Shown: positions 29,852 through 38,661, counted from the first letter of the stretch. The stretch is DNA of 40,775 nucleotides from Vulcanisaeta sp. (GCA_023256215.1 JAGDXB010000070.1:1-40775), one strand, 5' to 3'. Numbers and translations are program-made. Notes: generated by a model not told the origin, from the letters alone.

Positions 29852-31288
29852 CTATTGCTTTTTCAATTTATCATCTAATTCCAAAATCCTTTCAATCATC
29901 TTTTCATCCGCCTCGAGTATACGCTCAATTTCATCAATCCTATCCTTTAAATTAACAACCTCCCTCTCCAACTCCATTATTTGCTTTCTAAATAAAGACC
30001 CATCACTGGATACGGTGTTTATCAACGAGACACCATTAAAATTCTTCACTTGATACTGATTATTCCTTACAGTTCTCTTATTATCAACATTAGTATCAAC
30101 ATTAAGTGCATTAGAGCCATCATTATTTACGCTGTTTAAGACCTTGTCATTACCATTGACACTAATATTGGACTCAGCACGTTCATGAACATCAACGTGA
30201 TTTTTATCTAGATCAATAACATGACCCTTATCAATCTCACCAGGACTTACCTCATGCTTAATCCCTCTAAATCCCCTAATGACAATATGGTTGGGACTTA
30301 ACGAAGCTCTTAAAGGCCTTATCTTCACGATACCTTTATTCGTTATTACCACTGCTTCGTCAGGCAATAATGTACTGAGCTTTTCAGCTAGATCTCGTGA
30401 AAGCGCTATTTCATCACCAAGAATTTCAGGGCTTACTTTGAATAATACTATATTGCAATGCTTTAGCAATGATGATCTTGGTATCGTATTACTTACGAGA
30501 ATAGTTCTTAAACCGTACTTTGCCAACTCCATTATTACATGATCAATTATTGAATAATTAGATCCACCCATATCCAGTAGGTTTTGGGCCTCCTCAATAA
30601 TTAGTATGTGTTTAACGCCCTTTTCAATCAACCCTCTCTTCATATAGTGTATATACAGAGAGGCCAATATCAATGAGGAGACTAACCTCTTCTCCTCAAT
30701 CAACGTTAAATCACTAAGGTCAATTACTGAGTCACCCTCCATAACCTTATCAATATCAATAATACCCTTACCAATGTTTGACGCTGAATATTCAAGTCTC
30801 CTAAGGATAGCGGCCTTCATCTCAGCCTCCGTTCTCGTATCCACCAGGTAATTGTTAATTCTATTTATCAAATCATCAAAGCTTGAGTAATTACCGTCCC
30901 TTATCATCCTGTAAAGCATGTACATACTTGGCTCGTTAAGGCCAAGGCCAAAGCCCAAGATCTCCGTTAGCAACTTGGGCGGTATTTTCTCTAGGTCCAT
31001 CTTGATTGCTGATGTTGGAATTGTAGGTAAGATCCCTGAGTATTCTCCGTGCCAATCAAGTATTGTAACCACGTATTTCCTGCTGAGTCTCCTAACCATA
31101 GCCCTGACAAGCGAGGATTTCCCACCCCTTGTAGGGCCTAGGATGCATAGATGCCTATCTAGTGGGACTCTATAGGGTATCATGAATCGGGTACCTACTG
31201 TAACGCTGTCTGCCGAATAATCCTTGATCAATGATGCAATGGCTAACGATGCGGGTATTGCGATGGCACTAATGGTTATTAAATCCAT
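29852..31288 (-). CDS. HerA/DUF87-like ATPase with N-terminal TM segment, low-complexity linker and C-terminal coiled coil
   Basis: ITISAIAIPASLAIASLI TM; HLCILGPTRGGKSSLVRAMVRRLSRKYVVTILDWHGEYSG; KHILIIEEAQNLL Walker B. Confidence 0.8.
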   Translation of the reverse strand: MDLITISAIAIPASLAIASLIKDYSADSVTVGTRFMIPYRVPLDRHLCILGPTRGGKSSLVRAMVRRLSRKYVVTILDWHGEYSGILPTIPTSAIKMDLEKIPPKLLTEILGFGLGLNEPSMYMLYRMIRDGNYSSFDDLINRINNYLVDTRTEAEMKAAILRRLEYSASNIGKGIIDIDKVMEGDSVIDLSDLTLIEEKRLVSSLILASLYIHYMKRGLIEKGVKHILIIEEAQNLLDMGGSNYSIIDHVIMELAKYGLRTILVSNTIPRSSLLKHCNIVLFKVSPEILGDEIALSRDLAEKLSTLLPDEAVVITNKGIVKIRPLRASLSPNHIVIRGFRGIKHEVSPGEIDKGHVIDLDKNHVDVHERAESNISVNGNDKVLNSVNNDGSNALNVDTNVDNKRTVRNNQYQVKNFNGVSLINTVSSDGSLFRKQIMELEREVVNLKDRIDEIERILEADEKMIERILELDDKLKKQ

Positions 31289-31332
31289 ACGTCTCAGTAG
31301 GTAAGTCTCAACATAATTAATAAACCGCTAAA

Positions 31333-32928
31333 TCAATTCCATAATGATTTACTTAAGAATTGGGATAAGCTCATAGGTCTCATACCCATTACTAACCACT
31401 TAGGCATATACTTCCTATAACGATAAAACCTACTATCTAAAAGCACGGCAACCTTTCTATGCCTATCCAGGTCCCTTAATAATCTACCAAGAACCTGGAT
31501 TGTCGTTGATATTGCCGGAAATAAAAAGGCAGTTGAGAATCCGCCAATACCCATTCTTTGGAAATAACGAGCTTTTAAGAAGCCCCACTGACTATATTGA
31601 GGTAGTGGAAAACCGACCATCATTATGCCAATCAATTCCTGTTCCAGGAAATTCATACCTTCACCGACAGGGTTTTGCGCATATGTTATTATTAGTGATT
31701 TTGTAGTCCTAGCGCTCTCCTTAAATGCACGTATTGAGTTCAGGGCATCATTACTATCCCTGAGTACGAATGTTGGTACACCCCATACTGGCGGTGAGTA
31801 CATACTGAGGTAGGTATCCATGTACTCGATACTTGGAAAGAAAATCGCAAGACCTCCCACTGGTGGTGCCGATTCTATGAATACCCTGATGCTCTTATCA
31901 ATAATGTTAAGGTAATCCCTCAATAATCTATTACGATGCGTCAGTTCAATATCCCTTATGGACATGATAATAAGGTTCTCCTGATATTCCTTGGGTAATG
32001 AATCTATTGATACGTAATACGAGGACTTAGATAAAGCATCAATAATGTGAGAGAACCTTCTGCTAATGGATGCTGTTAATAGGAGGGACTTGGAAGCCCT
32101 CGTTATTAAGTCACGTATTGGTTTAAATGAGATACACCTTAACCTGGTTAGTTTACCGTCGTAGGTAAAGGCGCATGCATCATTGCCGTAATGCATGAGT
32201 ATTTCAAGAACCTTATCACTAAATGGCTTAGACCCCTTTAATAAATCATCAATATCGAATTTTCTTTCAACAACAACCTCCCGCTGAGGAATATAATTAC
32301 TTATCCTACTAAGTATCTTCCTAGCTATGTCATTCCCGTAAGAAGCCCACAGCCTTAACTCATCAAGCCCAATGTCTATGGAAGTCTCAAGACCTGCGGC
32401 GACATTATGAAACTCATCAATTATAACCAGGGATTTATCCCAACTACTCACCACATCCATTAACTTACTATATAATTCAGGACTCGATAAATAAGCATGC
32501 GTTACTATGACCATTGGCAATTGATACGCTAAGGCTTCATTAACCTCGTATGGACATAAACCAAAATTGAATAAGTCAGTAAAGTCGCAGGTAAGTATTT
32601 GTGATGGAATCTCCACCCTCCTAACCCTACATATACCGCTCATTCTATACAACATGCATTGTTTAGAGTCATGGGCTTTGAATGGACATAACGATTCTCT
32701 ACCAAGAAATACAGCTGTCCTATCTCTAATACCAGCTTGTTTCGTAAACTCACAAAGCTGTAGGGCTTCAGCCCTCGACCTAGTCATGATAAGAACCTTA
32801 CCTCCATCGTCAACCCACCTCTTCGCAACACCTATGGCTATCCTCGACTTACCAAAACCCGGATATGCATTGAGTAGGAGTATCTTCCTATCACTTAACA
32901 ATGAGTATACATAGTCGATTATTTCCAT
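31333..32928 (-). CDS. XPD/DinG-like SF2 helicase with probable Fe-S cysteine cluster
   Basis: AYPGFGKSRIAIGVA, Cys set SLC..QC..IC..CPYE, VIVTHAYL, LVIIDEFHNVA (DEFH box), TTIQVLGRLLRD (QxxGRxxR-like motif VI). Confidence 0.85.
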   Translation of the reverse strand: MEIIDYVYSLLSDRKILLLNAYPGFGKSRIAIGVAKRWVDDGGKVLIMTRSRAEALQLCEFTKQAGIRDRTAVFLGRESLCPFKAHDSKQCMLYRMSGICRVRRVEIPSQILTCDFTDLFNFGLCPYEVNEALAYQLPMVIVTHAYLSSPELYSKLMDVVSSWDKSLVIIDEFHNVAAGLETSIDIGLDELRLWASYGNDIARKILSRISNYIPQREVVVERKFDIDDLLKGSKPFSDKVLEILMHYGNDACAFTYDGKLTRLRCISFKPIRDLITRASKSLLLTASISRRFSHIIDALSKSSYYVSIDSLPKEYQENLIIMSIRDIELTHRNRLLRDYLNIIDKSIRVFIESAPPVGGLAIFFPSIEYMDTYLSMYSPPVWGVPTFVLRDSNDALNSIRAFKESARTTKSLIITYAQNPVGEGMNFLEQELIGIMMVGFPLPQYSQWGFLKARYFQRMGIGGFSTAFLFPAISTTIQVLGRLLRDLDRHRKVAVLLDSRFYRYRKYMPKWLVMGMRPMSLSQFLSKSLWN

Positions 32929-32984
32929 TTCAATAGCTAATAACTCATTACAATTAATTAACCACTACAATAAGTAAGATTGGG

Positions 32985-33395
32985 TTATGCCGAGGGTTCG
33001 TAAATCCGCGTCTTTGACTCCTCAAGGAACTTCTTCTTAACCTCCTTCATCTCACTAAGTACATTATTGATGGCGTCAAGAACCTTAGAATTCGACTTAA
33101 CCTCATCAAGCTCTTTACAATTATTTAATACCTTTTCGAACAATTCATCCGCTATCTTATCAGGAAGTCTCTCAAGGGCTTGCCTATAGATCTTTGGCAG
33201 TTCCTCATTTATGAACTTAATGACGTCGTCGACGTCCTCCCAACCATCCTCAGCCTGTCTAATTAACATTAATATCGTCTCTAGGCTATACCTCTCATCA
33301 GCCGATAATTTTGAATCATCAAGTTCAAGATAAGCCCTGTTTAGGCAATACCTAACAAACCTATAAATTAGTGGGTTAATATTGAGTGTCGACAT
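32985..33395 (-). CDS. Hypothetical helical protein (136 aa)
   Basis: ORF, acidic/helical, no clear domain. Confidence 0.55.
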   Translation of the reverse strand: MSTLNINPLIYRFVRYCLNRAYLELDDSKLSADERYSLETILMLIRQAEDGWEDVDDVIKFINEELPKIYRQALERLPDKIADELFEKVLNNCKELDEVKSNSKVLDAINNVLSEMKEVKKKFLEESKTRIYEPSA

Positions 33396-33567
33396 CAGGA
33401 TACGGATTAGCTCTGCCTTAAAAATCTATTTATCACATTCTCAATGTTGAATCAATAATTAAGGCTATGAACACGGTTATCCAATGACTGACTAATATCT
33501 TTTACGATAATTAACGCCATATCCTTAATAGACCCACAATGAATAATTCTTCAGGTAGGTGTGAAAG

Positions 33568-34329
33568 ATGATTGATACCCACGCGCACCTCACACGACCT
33601 GGCGTATACGAACATGCGGATGAATTAATAGATGAGGCCCGCAGGGAGGGTTTGTTGGGTATTATCAATGTAACGATGAGTCTCGATGAGGCGCGTAACG
33701 CGCTAAATCTTGTGAGTAAGTATAGAGGTTTCGTATATACGGCCTTAGGTTATGACTATGGTGGTTTTGATATTAGGGAGGTTCAGAGTATTATGAAGAT
33801 TATTAATGACAATAAGGACGTAATTGTCGGTATTGGTGAGGTTGGCCTTGATTATAGTAAGGTTAGGGATCCCATGCTCAGGGAGATTTCACGGCACATA
33901 TTCACCAGGTGGGTATTACTTGCTAAGGAGCTTGATTTGCCGATAATTATTCATTCAAGGGATGCCGAGAATGATGTCATAGAGTTACTTAGGAAATACG
34001 GCCCCGTTAGATGCATCATGCACGCTTTCGGTGGCAATAAGAGCCAGGTAATGAAACTACTGGAGCTTGGGTGCTACTTCTCAATACCGCCAACTATAAC
34101 TAGGTCTAGGCAAAAGAGGGATTTGGCATCATTCGTGCCTCTCAACAGACTTCTTGTCGAGAGCGATACGCCAGAGTTAGGGCCTAACCCCGGTGAGCCA
34201 TCAAAACCCACACACATAAAATTAGTATTGTCTGAATTGAGTAGAGCGCTCAATGTTGATATTCGGGAATTGAGCGATATAATAACTGGGAATACGTATC
34301 AAGCCTTTCCTAAATTATTAAGTAAGTGA
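33568..34329 (+). CDS. tatD: TatD-family hydrolase
   Basis: MIDTHAHLT, VGIGEVGLDY, PIIIHSRDAENDVIELLRKYG, LLVESDTPELGP. Confidence 0.92.
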   Translation: MIDTHAHLTRPGVYEHADELIDEARREGLLGIINVTMSLDEARNALNLVSKYRGFVYTALGYDYGGFDIREVQSIMKIINDNKDVIVGIGEVGLDYSKVRDPMLREISRHIFTRWVLLAKELDLPIIIHSRDAENDVIELLRKYGPVRCIMHAFGGNKSQVMKLLELGCYFSIPPTITRSRQKRDLASFVPLNRLLVESDTPELGPNPGEPSKPTHIKLVLSELSRALNVDIRELSDIITGNTYQAFPKLLSK

Positions 34330-34377
34330 TCAGTCCTGCGTGGATTAATCACCAATCATATCCCCAGTCTTCATCAC
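34330..34377 (-). ncRNA. Candidate C/D-box sRNA: C GTGATGA - 11 nt - D' ATGA - 4 nt - C' TGATTA - 12 nt (ATCCACGCAGGA) - D CTGA
   Basis: Minus-strand GTGATGAAGACTGGGGATATGATTGGTGATTAATCCACGCAGGACTGA has canonical two-guide architecture; TATA-like box just upstream; D box adjacent to the tatD stop codon. Confidence 0.75.
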
Positions 34378-34388
34378 CCAGAGGGAAC

Positions 34389-34403
34389 TTAATAATTTAT
34401 TAA
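34389..34403. promoter_or_regulatory. Near-palindromic TATA-like element TTAATAATTTATTAA, possible bidirectional promoter for the sRNA (-) and the 34434 gene (+)
   Basis: 15-mer that is palindromic except at its centre; appropriate spacing to both starts. Confidence 0.45.
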
Positions 34404-34433
34404 CCTACCCTGTGAACTTAAAGATTAGGTTTC

Positions 34434-34985
34434 ATGAAGATTATCGATAAAATAATTGATGAGTTTAGGAATAGGGGTTTTAAGATAATAATTATTCGTG
34501 ATGATTCAATAAAAGCTCGTTTAAACAGGCTTAAGGTGAAGGTTTGGCTTGTTCCTGACGATTATTTTCCATGGTGGCCCAACCCCCTTGATATGGTTGA
34601 GGAGTTGGAATTAACCGATGTAAATGCGCTTTTTGTTGTTTCTGAGAGACCTTACGTGATTAGTGATTATATTGTTAATAATATATCAAGGGCTCGTTAT
34701 TGGTTTAATAAGGAGTTGAATGTGAGAGTATATTCGGTAAACATTGATAGACTTGAGGAGGATTTGGAGGATGGCATAAATATTGCATTAACAAATCATT
34801 ATAGGGAGATTAGTAATGTTTCGTTGATGGGTATGGCATGCCCTAATTGTGGATCGCCCATGGTCACGGTATACTCATCGAGGTACTTCTCGAGAAGGTG
34901 GGGTTCCTGGGCTAATGAGTATATCGAGGTTTGCGAAAAATGTAATATCATTTCACACAAACTAGTTCTTAACTTAAAGTCATAG
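34434..34985 (+). CDS. Hypothetical protein with C-terminal zinc-ribbon-like motif
   Basis: CPNCGSPMVTVYSS...EYIEVCEKCNII (two CxxC pairs). Confidence 0.65.
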   Translation: MKIIDKIIDEFRNRGFKIIIIRDDSIKARLNRLKVKVWLVPDDYFPWWPNPLDMVEELELTDVNALFVVSERPYVISDYIVNNISRARYWFNKELNVRVYSVNIDRLEEDLEDGINIALTNHYREISNVSLMGMACPNCGSPMVTVYSSRYFSRRWGSWANEYIEVCEKCNIISHKLVLNLKS

Positions 34986-35047
34986 TTAAGACTAGGTGAA
35001 CAAAGGTATATGGTTTACGAAAATAATATTTATTAATCACTGAATCT

Positions 35048-35554
35048 ATGACTTATGGAATAACTTTTATGCCTGATTTACCCTTTATGCCTTTAGATGC
35101 GAGGTTCGCCGATGTGTTAGGACTTATAGATACACTAGCTAATGAGTTTAAGGGGCAGGCAGATATATTCATGATTGCTAAGGAGATGGAATCCGACATT
35201 GATGATTTAATGCCAGCATTAAATGCCGCCGTATACCTGGGTTTTGTCGAGGTTAAGGGTGGTGACATTAAAATCACCGATATAGGTAAGGATTTCCTAA
35301 ATGCTAAAATTAGTGATAGGAAGAAAATACTAAGGCAAAAATTACTTAATCTTGAACCGTTCCACACGGCTTATAGTCTTGGCCTACGTAAACCATTTAC
35401 AATAGAGGATCTCATAGAGGAATTGAATAAGGCAGGTTACGTGGAGGCCAGAGAACCTGGTATTGCCCACCTACTGGAGATATTATTGGCCGAGTGGGGT
35501 GTCTTTGCGGGAATACTTAAGAAGAGAGGCGACGAGTATATAGCACTGCCGTAG
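35048..35554 (+). CDS. Stand-alone AAA-associated C-terminal (AAA_assoc_C-like) domain protein
   Basis: MPLDARFADVLGLIDTLANEFKGQADIFMIAKEMESDIDDLMPALNAAVYLGFVEVKGGDIKITDIGKDFLNAKISDRKKILRQKLL. Confidence 0.65.
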   Translation: MTYGITFMPDLPFMPLDARFADVLGLIDTLANEFKGQADIFMIAKEMESDIDDLMPALNAAVYLGFVEVKGGDIKITDIGKDFLNAKISDRKKILRQKLLNLEPFHTAYSLGLRKPFTIEDLIEELNKAGYVEAREPGIAHLLEILLAEWGVFAGILKKRGDEYIALP

Positions 35555-35556
35555 TA

Positions 35557-36012
35557 CTATTCATTAACCACCTTGATAAAGACCATACCTGAAACAAGGA
35601 CCTCCTCAATAACACCATCATTTAGTAATTGATTATACACCAACTGCCAATTCTCAGCAACATTACTGCTAAGCCAGCTTTCAAACTCAGGCTTGGGAAT
35701 CATACCTCGGATCTCACTCCTTATCTTATCAACGATCCTTTGAAGATTCAGCTTACCCTTACCGTTGCCATTACCTGAACCGCCATTACTATTCTCAACC
35801 GTATACTTACTCACCCTCCTCCTTATATAGAAGGTACCATCCAATGTACTGTACATAACCTCAAAAAGGCCGGTCCTACCCAATTTATTGAGTAAATCAA
35901 GGCTCATCTTAATTCCTAGAATGCGCTCGATCTCGTCAATACTGACCCACCTATCATCAACAATCCTTACCAACTTCTTTACTAAATCATCATTAATTGT
36001 TAATGAACTCAC
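35557..36012 (-). CDS. Hypothetical protein with two wHTH-like halves joined by a Gly/Asn linker
   Basis: RWVSIDEIERILGIKMSLDLLNKLGRTGLFEV... linker NGGSGNGNGKGK ...second helical unit. Confidence 0.5.
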   Translation of the reverse strand: MSSLTINDDLVKKLVRIVDDRWVSIDEIERILGIKMSLDLLNKLGRTGLFEVMYSTLDGTFYIRRRVSKYTVENSNGGSGNGNGKGKLNLQRIVDKIRSEIRGMIPKPEFESWLSSNVAENWQLVYNQLLNDGVIEEVLVSGMVFIKVVNE

Positions 36013-36068
36013 GTAAGACTCAACGCGTGGGCATATAAATCTTAAATAATTAATTTAAAAAGAAACAA

Positions 36069-36791
36069 TTGATGTCAATATCATTTAAAGTACCTATAGT
36101 TATAGTATTTGGTAGAGTTAATAATGAGCTAGCCGTATGGAGTAAGGACGGGGGTGTCTCGGCTCTAGGTAATATACCGGGTATAGGACTAATTGATGAG
36201 CTTAAGGCAGAAAGGCAGATAACAGGTCATGTTGCTTTGGCGTCCTTTGGCCAGTACGTTATCAAGGCGATAGATCTGGGTAGTAAGTATGGGTCTTATA
36301 CGTTGAGTGAGGACTCACTGATAAGGATACCCACTAAGAGTAATGTTGACTTTAATAAGTATAATGATTGGTTTACAATAAGGAACACGTTCATATTAAT
36401 TGGTGATCCCAACACGGAGTATCTTAGTTCTTACCCATTAATATGCCCGTACAGGGTTGGCGATACATTATTTGTGAATGTAGGGTATACAACCGCAGAT
36501 AGTATTAAGGCAATATTAACGATGTTGGGTATATTACGTAATTACATGGGTAGGGGGCGCATGAGCACCACCTGTATGTGTAGGATACCGGCGATGCCTC
36601 TTGAGATCGCTTTAATAGATGGCGATAAATACCTATTAATTAGGGTGTACCTAAATGAAGCCCAGCCCACACCGGGTAATAAGTACCTGGTTCTCCTAAC
36701 AAAGGGTGGTAACGTAATTGATAAGTACTCAACGAATAACCCGCCCCTCGATATGGTGGTAAAGATGCTTAATGAAATGAGGAGTCTCTAA
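36069..36791 (+). CDS. Hypothetical protein (240 aa), no recognised domain
   Basis: Long ORF with upstream TATA-like ATTTAAAAAG. Confidence 0.55.
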   Translation: MMSISFKVPIVIVFGRVNNELAVWSKDGGVSALGNIPGIGLIDELKAERQITGHVALASFGQYVIKAIDLGSKYGSYTLSEDSLIRIPTKSNVDFNKYNDWFTIRNTFILIGDPNTEYLSSYPLICPYRVGDTLFVNVGYTTADSIKAILTMLGILRNYMGRGRMSTTCMCRIPAMPLEIALIDGDKYLLIRVYLNEAQPTPGNKYLVLLTKGGNVIDKYSTNNPPLDMVVKMLNEMRSL

Positions 36792-36835
36792 TTTTTGAAA
36801 TAAGAATTATTAATTTTCGCCTATTTTACAAGCAT

Positions 36836-37762
36836 GTGAGTATAAGTACAGGGTTTGAATTTGTGTCGGAGAATATATTGCCAATTATAAGGAGTTTAGT
36901 AGCTAAGAGACTCCTTGAGAATGGGTATAGCCAACTCAGGATTGCGAGGATTCTAGGCATTACGCAACCCGCCGTTAATAGGTATGTCAGTAAGAGCTAT
37001 GATGAACTATTAAGGAGGGCCGAGACCATAGGTATTGACAAGAACTGGCTTTATAGGGTTGCCGATAATATTGTTGATTTGGTACTCAATGGTAAGGAAT
37101 ACGAAGCCCTCGAATATTTAACAAACACCATAGTGATGGAACTTGGCTCATTAAGACTATGCGAATACCACAGGAGGCTCGTCCCCTCACTACCCATTAA
37201 CTGTAATGTATGTTCCATATTACTGACCGGTGTTAGTGATTCCGTAATTAATAATTTGGAAAGGGCAATTTCAATACTTGAGTCGCACCCTGAGATCCAG
37301 GCCTTAATACCCAGGGTTCTCATGAATATTGTTGAGGCAAGACCAGGGGCTACTAACGAGAATGATGTAGCCGGCATACCAGGTAGGATAGATGTGCATG
37401 GTGGTAAGGTAATAATAAGGTCAAGACCTATCTATGGTGGTAGTAGGCATCTTGGTAAATTAATAATTAATTGCATGAAGTGGAATCCGAAGTACAGGTC
37501 CGTGGCTAGTATTAAGTATGATAGTGATGTTGAACACGCAATTAGCGAATTAGGTATACGATATACTAAGGTAGGACCGCATGAGAGTTCTAATGAGGAC
37601 GATGTCATAAATGCGGTAGTTAACTCAATAAGTAGTGATCCATCGCTTGATGTGGTGATAGACCTTGGTGGGTATGCCCTAGAGCCAATTACTTATGTGT
37701 TTGGGCTTGATGCGGTCGATGTTGCCCTGAAGATAATAAGAATAGCATCAAAGATATCCTAA
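36836..37762 (+). CDS. thiR: HTH-ThiN fusion transcriptional regulator (ThiR-like)
   Basis: N-term HTH YSQLRIARILGITQPAVNRYVSKSYDEL; C-term ThiN-like GRIDVHGGKVIIRSRPIYGGSRHLGKLI...DVVIDLGGYALEPITYVFG. Confidence 0.78.
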   Translation: MSISTGFEFVSENILPIIRSLVAKRLLENGYSQLRIARILGITQPAVNRYVSKSYDELLRRAETIGIDKNWLYRVADNIVDLVLNGKEYEALEYLTNTIVMELGSLRLCEYHRRLVPSLPINCNVCSILLTGVSDSVINNLERAISILESHPEIQALIPRVLMNIVEARPGATNENDVAGIPGRIDVHGGKVIIRSRPIYGGSRHLGKLIINCMKWNPKYRSVASIKYDSDVEHAISELGIRYTKVGPHESSNEDDVINAVVNSISSDPSLDVVIDLGGYALEPITYVFGLDAVDVALKIIRIASKIS

Positions 37763-38661
37763 GCCTTTATTTTACGGATGAGGTGATTTACAATATACTT
37801 GGCCGGGTTGATACCAGTGGCTCTCTTGAATCCCTGCCAGGACATGGTAGGATTAACCTCGAGTATGAAGTAGCCATCCCTCGTCTCGGCAATGTCAACG
37901 CCACCATAATCAAGACCAAGAACCTCAATAGCCTTTAATGCTAATTCGCTTAGTTCTCCCGTGACCTTGGCCGGCTCGGGCTTAGCGCCCTGAGCAACAT
38001 TACTCTTCCACGAAATACCCCTCCTAAACTCGGCCCCTATAACCTCATTACCAACAACCACAACCCTATAATCCCCATTACCAACCTTATCCAGGAATCT
38101 CTGTACGTATATTGGCTTATTCAGGTTAACTAAGTAGCTAAAGATGTGCATCGCAACGTCTGGGTCATCAACCTGAAATACACCAAATCCCATGGCACCC
38201 CTAATTTGCTTAATAACGGATTTACCAAACTCCTTAACTGTATTGTATGCCACAAACATGTTCTCACTAATTACAGTGTCAGGAATTGGTAGGCCGTGTT
38301 TTGCAAGGAGCATTAGTGATGCAAACTTGTCACTGGCCATTAACCAGTTCATTATTGGGTTCATAACGTAGACCCCACCAAGCTCTATCGCCCTAACAAC
38401 CCAGAGCCTATGTGCAAATTGCTCAAAATCCTTGATAACACCAATATGTCTAAGTATGGCTCCGGCTATGTTCAATTCCTCATAATTAGATCTACCAACC
38501 AATTGATAATAACCAACACCACCCCTACTAAGCTTAACACCAACCATGTCAATGTAAACCCTCTTAACCCTGTGACCCAGGGACCTAATGGCATCCTCTA
38601 AATCAACCACATCCTCAGGATTATACTCAACCTCGTACGGCCTAATTATACCTATATCCAC
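37759..38661 (-). CDS. RimK/LysX-like ATP-grasp ligase
   Basis: NWLMASDKFASLMLLAKHGLPIPDT, KQIRGAMGFGVFQV, GLDYGGVDIAETRDGYFILEVNPTMSWQGF. Confidence 0.85.
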   Translation of the reverse strand: MDIGIIRPYEVEYNPEDVVDLEDAIRSLGHRVKRVYIDMVGVKLSRGGVGYYQLVGRSNYEELNIAGAILRHIGVIKDFEQFAHRLWVVRAIELGGVYVMNPIMNWLMASDKFASLMLLAKHGLPIPDTVISENMFVAYNTVKEFGKSVIKQIRGAMGFGVFQVDDPDVAMHIFSYLVNLNKPIYVQRFLDKVGNGDYRVVVVGNEVIGAEFRRGISWKSNVAQGAKPEPAKVTGELSELALKAIEVLGLDYGGVDIAETRDGYFILEVNPTMSWQGFKRATGINPAKYIVNHLIRKIKA

